Assembly (NCBI GenBank): GCA_002118135.1
Contig: BDIU01000380.1
Coordinates: 5,710-48,904, forward strand
From: Trebouxia sp. TZW2008
Taxonomy: Eukaryota > Chlorophyta > Trebouxiophyceae > Trebouxiales > Trebouxiaceae
DNA length: 43,195 bases
Reading direction: 5' to 3'
Shown here: positions 30,225 through 40,470 of the stretch, piece after piece
Layout of the letters: each line of letters starts with the position of its first letter
Numbering within the stretch: the first letter of the stretch is position 1
Made by a program: the position numbers and the translations under genes
The notes under the pieces: generated by a model
Database searches by the model: none
Told to the model about the DNA's origin: nothing
The model's input: the letters and a program-made list of their open reading frames with translations, nothing else

Positions 30225-32160
30225 AGCTTAATGCATGCAGCCGAGCTGACAAGTTACAGCCAAGCTGACAAGACCGGCCTAGGTACTGCAGCTGGGCTTG
30301 AGGCTTTATGATAGCCACCTCCCACCCTTGCATTCTGCTGATGTGGCCTTACACCTTGCAAGACCATGTCATTGGTCCGTTTGATACACCTTGCAAAACC
30401 ATGGTATTGCTCAGGCTGGGTCTGCATGTGGTTGCTTCAACAGGGCGTGTCATGCAATGCACAGTGGCAGCTTGCACTTCGCTGTTCAGGCTCGGCAGAG
30501 GCTACACACCCGCCCATGACTGTGCCCTGGGAGTAACACGCAACTCAAGTGCCATGTGATGCAAGTGAGATGACACCATTGGAAGAGAATGCCACTGCCA
30601 TTGTCACCAGCTTTTGGTCCATCTCCTGAGCAACAGTTATGACCTGAACTCAAATAGCTTGTCGGCTGTTTCCTGCATGCTTCTGCTGGGGAAACCAGAA
30701 GATTAGGGAATCAGTCTAGACATACTGAAATTGGCAGCTGCCGTGACCTGGCACAGCTCTTGGACTACTGCCTGCTATCATCAAAGCAGCAACATCACTG
30801 CACTTGGCACCGGCCCCAACAGCGCAGCTTCCCAGACTGACTGTATGAAAAGGAAAACAGAGCTGAGCAACACTGTGTGACAGAACACAAGAGAGCAGAC
30901 CAATTGCAGGTGAGCTGACAAAATGCAGCTGGACAGTAGATTTCAAGGCAGAGCTGAAAGGTTGCAGCTGGGCTGAATGTGTGCAGCTGAGTTGACAAAT
31001 GCGCACTTGGTTGGGACTGTTGCAGCCAAACTGACAATCTGCAATTGAGCTTGAAAAATTGCGGCTGCCCTGACAACTTGCAGCCAAGCTGACAACTTGC
31101 AGCCAGGCTGACAGATTGCAGCGGAGCTTATCACACTGCAGCTGGGCTTTCAAGATAGAGCTTATTGCATGCAGACGAGCAAACAGGTGACGGCCAAGCT
31201 GAAAAAGCGGCACCCTTGCTGGAGCTGGCATTTTTGTTTCCCAGGGAGTTATGAGGGGAGAGGTGAGTGTGAAAAGATGTTTCAGCTGAAGTCTCTGACC
31301 AAAATGTGTTTATTAATGATCTTGTAACCTTAGTCCTCAGCTGCAGGTAGGTTTGGACAACTTTTTGAACAGTTCATGGGAGTATGGAATGTACCTGGCA
31401 TGTCCCTTGAAGTCAGAGACTGGACGATTCAGGTGGGAATGCTTGTGAAGGGTGAGACAAAGCCTCCAACTTCATCCAATTGTTTGTTTGTCATATGTGT
31501 TTTTGTTTCAACAATTCTTGCACAACTGCTTGCAATTAATAGATCAAGTTTTGCATGCCAGCTGGGCTGCACCTAGCAGATCTTGCGTGTCAGCTCAATT
31601 GCTCCTAGCAGATCGTCCATGTTAAGTCGGCTGCACCTATCAAACACTGCATGTCAACATATGAGCTAAGCAAGCACAGAACTGCAAATAGATTGTGTTA
31701 CCAGAACACAAGATAGCATGAAACATCGCAGGTGAGCTGGTGAGCTGCAAATGCACAAGCCGACAGATCGCCGGCTGAATTTCCAGCGGGCTTGCATGTG
31801 TGAGATGCAAGTTATCATCTGAGCTGACAAGCTGCTGCTGAGCTAATGCCATTGCAGCTGGACATACACGTGGGAGGCAGGCAGACTACGCATGAGCTTA
31901 CAGTGTGCAGACGAGCTCACTGACGGCAACTACGCTGACAGATCTAGATCACGGTCTAGCTGGCATGTGACATTTACAGCTGAGCTGACAAGCTTCAGCC
32001 AAGCTGACTGCAATCTAAACAATAATCTAAACAATCTACAGGCACTGCTGACAAATATCGCTGGAGCTGAGAGTCAAATGACAGGTCATAGCCAAACACA
32101 CGATGCAGCCAGGCCAGCAGGATGCAAGGAGCTGACAAGTGGCAGTCTAGCTGAGGTGAT
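30225..32160 (-). repeat. Scattered minisatellite blocks, mainly minus orientation
   Basis: Patches lie at 30225-30300, 30900-31215 and 31710-32160 (CAGCTGAGCTGACAA on the plus strand). A short plus-orientation patch lies at 31555-31650 ('gccagctgggctgcacctag', 'cgtgtcagctcaattg'). A small duplication, 'acaccttgcaa(g/a)accatg', occurs at 30351-30400. The long minus-strand frames here (30716-31231) are repeat translations. Confidence 0.75.
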
Positions 32161-32289
32161 TGTTGAAGTAGCTGTTTATCCCCTTCCTGAAACAAATAGT
32201 ATAATGCTCTTTGTGCCTCATCAAGCACAGCATGTCGCATTTGAGATGTGCTAGCATTGGTCTTTGGGACATCCCAACAAATGCAAAGC

Positions 32290-32550
32290 AGCAAAGCATA
32301 AGCCAGGATGCGCAGCATTTTGATGTGCAGCAACTGTCAGTGCATCAAGCACCCAAAGGCGTATGCATTGATGTTATGCACATTTGAATGCCACACTCAA
32401 AATGGACGACGCAACATATTGCATCATCAAATGAGGGCGTTTTATGCTGTTGTTCAAAGGCACATCTTTGTGCTGTTGTTCCAATGCACACCAGTCCAAG
32501 AATCTGTATGGACCATCAGATGAAGCAGTGATTGGTGAGCTGGAGTGCAC
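32290..32550 (+). repeat. Direct repeat with 34200-34460
   Basis: Shared text includes 'ggatgcgcagcatttt', 'agtgcatcaagcac', 'gcatgcattgat', 'gaagcagtg.ttg' and 'gagctggagtgc.cagca'. It continues directly into the right inverted-repeat arm, so the right arm is embedded in a longer repeat than the left arm. Confidence 0.75.
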
Positions 32551-32876
32551 AGCACATCAGATCATCAACTGATGATGTACCACAAAGTTCAGGGTGCAGT
32601 CCGCATCATCTAGGCAGCAAGTGTCAGCAGCACATGCATTGATGTTGTGTGCATCTGAGTGCTGCACTGGACAGGGAATCAGGCTGTGGGCCCAGTGCAC
32701 GACAAGCGCAAGGGCCGTAACATCAATGATTGTCTTGGTCAGCAGTTATCATGCAGCAAGCATCTGCGCATCCAGCACTCAGCTAGGCATGCATTGATTT
32801 TATGCGCTTCTTCATTAAGAGCAGCATGTGTCATGATCAGCTGATGGTGGTGTACGAGCGATCTTGAATGCAGTGT
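32551..32876 (-). repeat. Right arm of the ~325 bp long-range inverted repeat
   Basis: This is the reverse complement of 1925-2250 at about 90 % identity by eye. Outward of it lies minisatellite in the orientation expected for a mirror image of the left side. Confidence 0.85.
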
Positions 32877-32889
32877 GCCTAGGTGCCAG

Positions 32890-33740
32890 CAACTTGACCC
32901 TGACAAGTTGAATTGAGCTGACAGCAACTGGACAAGTGGCAGTGAGCTGATATATGCAGCTGAGCTAGGACATGACTATTGAGCTGACATATCACAGCCA
33001 AGCTGACAGAGCACAGTCTAGCTGACAGACTGCAGGTGAGTGTCCATTGTCCAAATGAGGAGATAGACTACAGCTCATTCAACACATTGCAGCTGACATT
33101 ATCAGTGTCATCTGAGCTAACAGGGTGCAGCTCAGCTAACAAGTTGCCGCTGCCCTGACAGCTGGGTTGACAAATTGGAACTGATCAATCAGATAGCAGC
33201 TGAGCTGAGCTGACCACATCGCAGCTGAGCTGCCGTAGTGCAGCTGAGCTGATGGACTGAGCTAACAGACTGTTGCCAAGCTGGCATATCATGACTTGGT
33301 CTGTAACAGCAGATAGTTTGCCTGACAGAATATGCCAGAGCAACAAGACTGCAGCTGAGCTGACAACATACAGCTTAGCTGGCAGACTGCAGCTGGACTG
33401 ACACAATTCAGACAGAGCTGCAAAGGAGGTGACACTGTGCAGCAGTGCTGGCTGACTGCAACTTCGCCAACTGACTCCAGACGGACTGCAAAACTGCAGC
33501 AGGGCTGAAAGGTGTGCACCTCAGCTATCTTTTTGAGTTGGCTGAAATGCCAAACTGAAGCTTGGCTGACCAGTTGCAGCCAAAGATGACAGGTTGGAGT
33601 GCAGCTTTGACAGTGCAGCTGGGCTGACAGGTCAAAGTTGGAGCCTGAACGTTTGCGGCTAGACTCACTAATTGCTTATAGAATCTTATATGTATGGTTG
33701 CGCCTAGACTCACTGATTGCTGCCTGGCTGTGTGCAGCGG
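32890..33740 (-). repeat. Minisatellite block outside the right arm
   Basis: Degenerate CAGCTGAGCTGACA-type units, less regular toward 33740. This is the rightmost substantial block; the 36-43 kb gene region contains none. Confidence 0.85.
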
Positions 33741-36069
33741 AGCTGACATTCATGCCAACCCTGCAAGGCACACAATGTTGACAATCTTGTACTGCTTGAA
33801 GCCAGACATACTGCTTTGCGCATACAGCAACATCCCACCTCATGTTGCTCATTGTGAATTGGTGATAGCCTTACTGACTTCCCGGTACGCTATAGAACTC
33901 ATGGACACAAGCCTGACCGAAATATATCGCCGAGACCCTCTAGCCAGCTAGTTAAGTACGACACTGTAGCGCTCTGAAATTCCAATAACATGAGCTTGCT
34001 AGCATTGCTAGGTGCGTACGACAGCAATCTTGGATCTTCGCCCATCCCTCTTTAGGCATTTGCTATGCGATTGGTTCTGTTCAATAGTCATCAAATTGCC
34101 GTGAGCAATGTTATGTAACTTGAGACGGGGACAACTGATATCGGTTTCTGCACACCTATGTGCTGTCAAATCTATGTTCAGCCAAAAGGTCTACGCATGA
34201 GTAAAGTGATGCAAAGCAATGAACGTGGAGCTGGGATGCGCAGCATTTTTACCGTGTAGCATGTATCAGTGCATCAAGCACTCAGCTGCGCATGCATTGA
34301 TAAATATTATGCACATCTGAGTGCCGCACTGGAAATGGACTACGGAACATGATGCATCATCGATTGATGTTGTTTGATGCTCTATTCCCACATCAGTAAC
34401 AAATTGTACCAGCACATGAAGCAGTGGTTGAGGAGCTGGAGTGCGCAGCATATTCTCATCCACACCCCCCCTTCACTACTGATAGCTGATAGCATTTGTT
34501 ACAGCACTTGGTCAAAAACATGACCGTGCTCATGCAGGTATGTCTGCTAACATGTAGTTCAGCAAAGATCACATGACACCTTATGCTAATGGTATCAAGC
34601 CACATGGCATGCTGAGGTGTTTTCTTCCAATGTCTGTGGTCGTGACCATTGTGATGTCAGCAAGTTTTGAGATAGTAACTGGCAAAGCACACCTTTGGGT
34701 CAAATTGTTAACCTGGACTTAAAGGCGTCAACATGGCACCGTAAATATATCACAGTAATGGCTACATGCAAGGCGCTCAACAAAAAGCAATGCAGTAATT
34801 CATCGCATTTGCATCTGCCACATAGTTTCAGCCCATGGCAATATCATACTGTATTCGTGTTTCGGGAAAGGGATTCTGTCTTTTGCCCAGAGGAAGCAAG
34901 CTGGCCATCCATGCTTAACGACTCGGGCGATTGAGGTCGCTCAGTGTGTATGCTCATAGATATGCAGAGCAACGTGCAATCTGCTGTACTTGTTATACAA
35001 GCTGCCTGCCTACACTAGCATAGGTTGTAACTCCTTCTACAAGCTTCAGGTCAGATTGAGCTTTGCGTTGAATAGCAGAAGGCCTTCGTAGCAGGCAACA
35101 TTTGTGCCCAAAGATACATGTTTGTAAGGCTACACAATTACGGATTTAATTTTTTCGTACCACATCATACAGCTGTGGCTAAAAGTCTGCACTCAGAAAC
35201 CGAGCCTCCTCAGCAGCAGTGCTCATGTACAGCGAATATGCAACCTTGCCGGCCGTGCTGCTACACAGGCTTGCCCAAGCACCGAATGCACGCGATCAAA
35301 GTGTTCGTTGCACCAGATGACGCTTGTAGCGGTAACAGCAATGCGTTGGCTGGCGTGCTTCTTTAGCCTAGAAGAGCTGCTTCAGAGAGGGTGCCAACTT
35401 TGCTGATGTGCAGCTGTCAGGAACTATAGGCAAGCAGACCTTGAAAGGCCATGCTGGCAAAATATGCCAGCTTGCTCGCCTAGTATCCAAGTTTTTCTGT
35501 AAAGCAGTGTGGTGCTGGCAGCAGTGTTTTCACAGGATGACAGAGAAATGGCTGTTGAGCAAGCTCTACTGTGACTTTCAGCAAAGCTTGTTTAACAGGC
35601 ACTGCTCTGTTTTCTGAGCAAACACACAACTGCAACAGCTGCAGTTTGGTCCATAGTCTGTCTTTCCGACAGTTACGACTCTGACGGCAGACAATGTCCA
35701 AAGTCCAAACCTCCAAAGCTCCTCCGCTCACTCCGCTCACTCTTCTCACTCCGCTCGCCTGCGCCTTCGGCTGCGCTGAACCCAACAGAGGAACATAGCC
35801 TCAGTTTGCAAATTCAAATTCAGTCACAGCAATCCCAGGGGTCGGACAATGACATTTGGGGATGCCACTTATTTGCCTGGGATGCAGAACTTGAGTGCAG
35901 ACTGTACGCCGCAGCTGTATGAATGTGCGAGGACACCTGCTCGCAGGCATCAACGCTGCAATCTATTGCATCTATAGCGTCTGTTGCATCAACTGCTGGA
36001 CATGTATAGCCCGATGAGTCAAGAACGTTCTCGGAAAACTCTGATCCACGGCTGGTAGACGAAGCTTCC
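33741..36069. other. Transition region between repeats and host genes
   Basis: It holds the second copy of the 32.3 kb repeat (34200-34460). Weak open frames lie at 33694-33951, 34695-34934 and 35118-35366, none recognised. A pyrimidine-rich CTCCGCTCA-type run lies at 35718-35760. A TATAG acceptor-like site near 36009 opens a frame leading into the phosphoglycerate mutase, so an upstream exon could exist. Confidence 0.4.
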
Positions 36070-37206
36070 ATGCCATACCGGCTTACATTGGTTCGCCATG
36101 GGGAGTCTCTGTACAACCTTGAGAATGTTTTCACTGGATGGACAGATGTAGACCTCTCCATGACGGGCAAACAGGAAGCTATACAGGCGACCTTCTGAGG
36201 ACGCTGAAGTTGTGAGCTTGTTTTGTGTAACAACTGAAACTATAACTAGCGAATGCCATATACTGCAGGCAGGGAAGCTGCTTAGGGCGCATGAGTTCCA
36301 ATTTGATTTGGCCTATACATCTTTGCTGAAACGGACTATCAAGTCTCTCCAGTTCATTCTTGAAGAGCTCGATCAAGTTTGGATTCCTGTGGAGAAAAGC
36401 TGGAGATTGAATGAGAGGCACTATGGGGACCTGCAGGGTCGAAATAAAGCGGACACGGCCAAAAAGTATGGTGACAGACAGGTCCAAGTGTGGCGACGCA
36501 GCTACAACAGCACCCCAGCTCGTAGGGCTGCTGAGAATTTCCCCTTGACCTGTCTGCTTGCAATTTGGCAGATGTCTGTGAACTCAGTGACAGGCTCATG
36601 GTTGGCACCATGTAACTTTTTTCCTTGTTGTACAGCTCTTGAACTGGGGAAAGATGATCCACGCTACCCTGGTAACGATCGCCGCTACGCTCTGCTTGAT
36701 CCCTCAGAACTACCCATGACTGAGTCATTGAAGACAACAGTAGAACGGGTAGTCCCTCTGTGGGAGGCTAGTATTGGACCTGCCATCAGCTCTGGCAAGC
36801 GCATTGTCGTTGTAGCTCATGGCAACAGTATCAGGGTAAACTGCCTTTTCCTCGCGATGTCAACTTTGATGCCTTACCAGGGATCAATCTAATGCCATGA
36901 AGTAGCTCATGTGTTGCATGCCCTTAGCTGCAGGGGCATCTTTTGGTTTGCAAGTGGAAAGTGGTGCTCATTACAAGACAAAGCTGTTGCTGCTGCTTGT
37001 ATAATTCGCATGCATTTCTCGCTCTGTTGAGCCAGGTGCACAAATTTTGGCAATCAACATCAGTCATGTCTCTCCAGGCAATGGTCAAGTACCTAGATGG
37101 CGTTTCTGATGAAGACATCACAGGTATTGACATTCCGACTGGGGTTCCTTTGGTCTATGAGTTGGCAGATGACTTGAAGCCTATTAGACATTACTATCTT
37201 GTGTAA
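36070..37206 (+). CDS. gpmA: 2,3-bisphosphoglycerate-dependent phosphoglycerate mutase
   Basis: The gene converts 3-phosphoglycerate and 2-phosphoglycerate in glycolysis and gluconeogenesis. My model has four exons: 36070-36186, 36269-36521, 36636-36835 and 37078-37206, giving 232 residues in frame, close to bacterial GpmA (about 250). Exon 1 has [20 protein letters not shown] with the phosphohistidine. Exon 2 has [12 protein letters not shown] and VWRRSY, exon 3 has [12 protein letters not shown] and VVAHGNSIR with the second catalytic His, and exon 4 has [12 protein letters not shown] and [11 protein letters not shown]. Introns 2 and 3 are GT-AG. Intron 1 fits only as GC-AG (CAG|GCGACC to CTGCAG), because the exon-1 frame meets a TGA soon after. 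Intron 2 is 114 bases, without an in-frame stop. The enzyme is complete, so an active host gene is likely. An upstream exon for a transit peptide is possible. Confidence 0.93.
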
Positions 37207-38383
37207 CATTTGTTGATCACATTTGGTGGGATCTTGCCTATGCAAGCGATTTGCACTGACATTGTTGTACGAATGTTAATGTTTTGACGTCAGCTCACCC
37301 AGGCTAGGCACAGCATAGCATTTCGTTGAACATCAGCATCAGTATGTACGATAGTGACTTCACAAGTTACAGTACTTGCACATCTCGAACAAGGCAGCTT
37401 GGTCAGAACATATATCGCACAAGCTGTTGCAGCCTCATACAATGTAAAGAAGCTGGCCGTCATAGCTTGCAAGCAGCTGTTGAATCACACCAGAGTCCAA
37501 AGTAACTCTGCTGCTCTCCTGTAACATGTGTGTCCTCATGTACGTTTCTTAGACCCATTCTGCGATTTGCTGACTCCCTCTGATCGGCCTCCTGTACATG
37601 CCGCACTACGCGACATTACAACAATTTACATGGTGCCACATCAATGTAGCCTGTGGTCACAAATCAGTGATATACACACATACAAAGAAGACACCATACT
37701 ATGTTGCCAATTTTTGATTGATTAGATTTCACGCCCTGATCTTCGATCATGTAGGGTAGGGCGATCCGACTTGGACGGTGCATTCCTTTGCGGCGCAATA
37801 CAGACACAATGCTTGCCAACCCTGGTGCAACAAGCTCACAAAGTATGCTACTAAGATGACTATTGACAGCAAACTCCTCTAGTCGGTGTGGTGCTTTTGT
37901 CAAATGTTCAACTGAAATTGAAATCAAGGCAACAGTGCGTAGGCTGTTCATAGGAAAACATTAGCATAATGAAGTATATATACATCAACAGCCTCAGTGC
38001 TAGCACACTCATGTCTGCCATGATGTTTTGGCAAAACCCTTGTTGCCATTACTTTGCCATAGTGCTTTGGCTGAAGTGAGAATGACCAGACTTTCAGGCT
38101 TGTTATAAAGCCTGTCAAAAGGCCCAACAGCCATACGTGACATAGATCAGACAGCGAAGCAGTCCACAGTGAGACATTGACAGCACTGGGACAAGCGTTT
38201 ATTATTGGAACACCAGTCTGACTAGAAATGATGTTTTGAAAATCCTCAAATCGTATCCCTCACACGTCACCAGCGTTTGTAATATCACGGCAGCAATACG
38301 CTCAACGTACACCACAAATACAAAACGTCAGCAAAACATTACCAGCTCTCACTTTTGACTCGCTTGTCACGAGCGGTAGCTGC
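37207..38383. other. Intergenic region between convergent genes
   Basis: It separates the 3' ends of the mutase (+) and hydrolase (-) genes. A minus-strand frame at 37664-37951 (MNSLRTVALISISVEHLTKA...) reads like protein for about 75 residues and could be an exon of an unknown gene. No homology is recognised. Confidence 0.3.
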
Positions 38384-40325
38384 TCATGCAGGGGAAACAG
38401 GACTACTATGGAAAATTGTGTTCAATGCAACAAGTAGATCTTGTAGTGCATCCAAACCGCACTGGACATGGAGATTCAGGGCTGGTGCCTCCAGAGCAAT
38501 GATCATATGGTCATGACAAGCTCCAGAGTATTCCTTGAGTTGAACCTGATTGCCAGCAGCTTGCAGCCTCTCAGCATACAGCTTACCTTCATCCCGGACA
38601 ATGTCACAACCTCCCAGTACAATGTATGCTGGTGGTAGATCTGTACACGAGGCACATGTTCATGCAGATTGAGACATAAGGATCATTCACTGGTTGTTCA
38701 TTCTGAAATCACCCATAAAAAGCACTCTGCATATGCAACAGGATCTGCTTGCTAGCTGCCACAGCATCAAACAGAGACAACTTGCCTGACAAATCTGGGT
38801 GACGCAAAATGGCAGCTAAAGTGCTAGGCTGCCCTGGAGCTCCATGTGGAGGTTTGTCGGCTCCTGCAAGCGCCCAAAAGCCAGCACATATGTCATGTTG
38901 TGACGGTGTCTCTGTGAAATGCACTTGCATTGCCTTGCCTAGTACGCTGAACAGAGTGATGCGGTTTGCTGCTTACCTAGGATATCCCATCCAAGTTTGT
39001 AGCACGATGCTGAGAAGCCAACACCAAAGAGCCCTATATCGTAGTCAATAAGGGAGTGCTTCGTGGGCACATAGTAGTCTGTCAAAGGGTATAAGAGCAC
39101 CTGTGCACACAAATGTACAGTGCCCCTTTCCTGCATTGAACACAATTAGATGATCAAGTGACGACTTTTGTACTGCACAATCCACCCAAGTGTACAATAC
39201 AAGGGGACATTTGGGGCAACTGCAAATCATGGCTTGCAGAACCTTTTCTGCGGTGAAAAGGTACCTACTATGCATCAAGCAGAAGTTGAATGAAAGTCTG
39301 GCCCAGGCTCAGCGTCAAGGTCTGATGATGTCAATGACATATGCGCCAACAACCAGCAAAGTCAAGCTCCCCTCTACATATGACTGCAATGCTACACCCA
39401 TACAGATGGCAGCAAACACTCACAAGCAGGCAATGAAATGCTCATGAGCTTGTGTGCAGGATGCAGGTACATCGTACTTTTGCCAGAAGGCAAACTGCAG
39501 CTGCAAGGTTGCCGCCGGCACTGTCGCCTGCAATAGCAACCTTTTCGGGGTTGCATCCTAGTCTTGCTGCGTGCTGCACAGCATAACATGCTGCAGTGAA
39601 GGAGTCCTCTAGCCCAGCAGGAAATTTGCAAGCAGGAGCAAGCCTGCAAATTGCATGCTTGGTCTCAGGTTGGCAAACACTTTCTGTTTGTTGGTAAATA
39701 ACATAGCATGAGAAGAGACAACTGTGTAACAACAGTTGGCCTTTCACTTGATCGCTTGCAACGCTACACGTCACAAATCAAGCGTTCAAGATGCACGCAA
39801 ACAGTCTGAGAGCACCTGTAGTCAACAGCCAGCACAACGCACGTGGCGCCGGTAGCCAGTCTGCGGCAAAAGCGGTCGTGCGAAGTAAATTGAGGGTTCA
39901 AAAACCAACATCCTCCGTGCAGGTAAACCAGGAGTGGTACGGGCTCGGCCTGCGGCACAGTCGGCACTGGGCACAATCACTCCAGATAGGTTGCGCAGAC
40001 CAGTTGGCCTTACCATAGCTACTATGTCGCCTTCAGGGTAGTACAGACGCACAGGGATGTCACCACTTGGACCGTCGATGTGAAAATCCACCACTTTTGC
40101 AACTGATATCGGTCTGCAAAACGTGCAAGCTATGCAGTGCATTCAAGAGGCAGGCAAGATCTGAAGCTGAGTCAGTTGCCCTTACGGTGCGTTGAGGGGC
40201 TTCTGGCCCTGCTTATTCACATGCAAACGCCTCTCTAGAAATACTTTGATTTCGGGATCTAGAACTTGCTGAGCAGGACTACCTGCTGCCATTGCAAAGG
40301 CCCCGTAGTCAAGACTGCACAGCAT
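38384..40325 (-). CDS. Alpha/beta hydrolase, hormone-sensitive-lipase-type esterase
   Basis: Likely hydrolyses short acyl or carboxyl esters. Model, 5' to 3': 40325-40186, 40113-40014, 39949-39816, 39643-39478, 39130-38977, 38863-(about 38710) and 38640-38384, with GT-AG introns of 64-350 bases. Motifs: VDFHIDGPSGDIPVRLYYPEG; oxyanion-hole LLVYLHGGCW (usual HGGGW has Gly for Cys); VVLAVDYR-LAPACKFPAGLED across a splice; nucleophile elbow GDSAGGNLAAAV with catalytic Ser; QVLLYPLTDYY; LPPAYIVLGGCDIVRDEGKL with catalytic Asp; and GACHDH with catalytic His. The ATG at 40325 or 40292 could start the protein; the longer frame begins with GTG. The link between the last two exons is unresolved: the sixth runs to a TGA, and a frame with VNDPYVS near 38675 cannot be joined cleanly. 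This may be sequence error, a missed exon, or decay. Confidence 0.85.
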
Positions 40326-40379
40326 GTCGCGCTGAGAAACAAAATCGTTTCCGTGTATTCGACGGCTCCCACGTGACAC

Positions 40380-40470
40380 ATCGCAATCGGTTTCGGAGCT
40401 GAGTTGGCTGCAGACCTGCTAGTTCGACATTGCATACCTGCTAGTTCGACACTGTCAGCTCGCTCCACAG
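40380..40470. promoter_or_regulatory. Probable bidirectional promoter with a repeated 16-mer
   Basis: Only about 145 bases separate the divergent ATGs of the esterase (40325) and ankyrin (40471) genes. Within this gap ACCTGCTAGTTCGACA occurs twice, at 40414 and 40436, 22 bp apart. It could be a duplicated factor-binding site. Confidence 0.4.

Noticed and set aside
31345..31441. Exon-like stretch FGQLFEQFMGVWNVPGMSLE
   Set aside because: Protein-like, but no partner exon, no clear acceptor and no family. Too weak to list as a gene.
1925..32876. Calling the span a complete virus or Polinton
   Set aside because: No major capsid protein, packaging ATPase, protease, polymerase or helicase is visible, and the outer ends of the putative element cannot be defined.
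700..34460. CRISPR array
   Set aside because: Repeats are degenerate, directly abutting or of variable length. There are no constant repeats separated by unique spacers and no cas genes.
35715..35775. CTCCGCTCA run followed by 'gccttcggctgcgctga', which recalls cloning-vector origin sequence
   Set aside because: The resemblance is only a few short GC-rich words and does not continue; no vector sequence is present.
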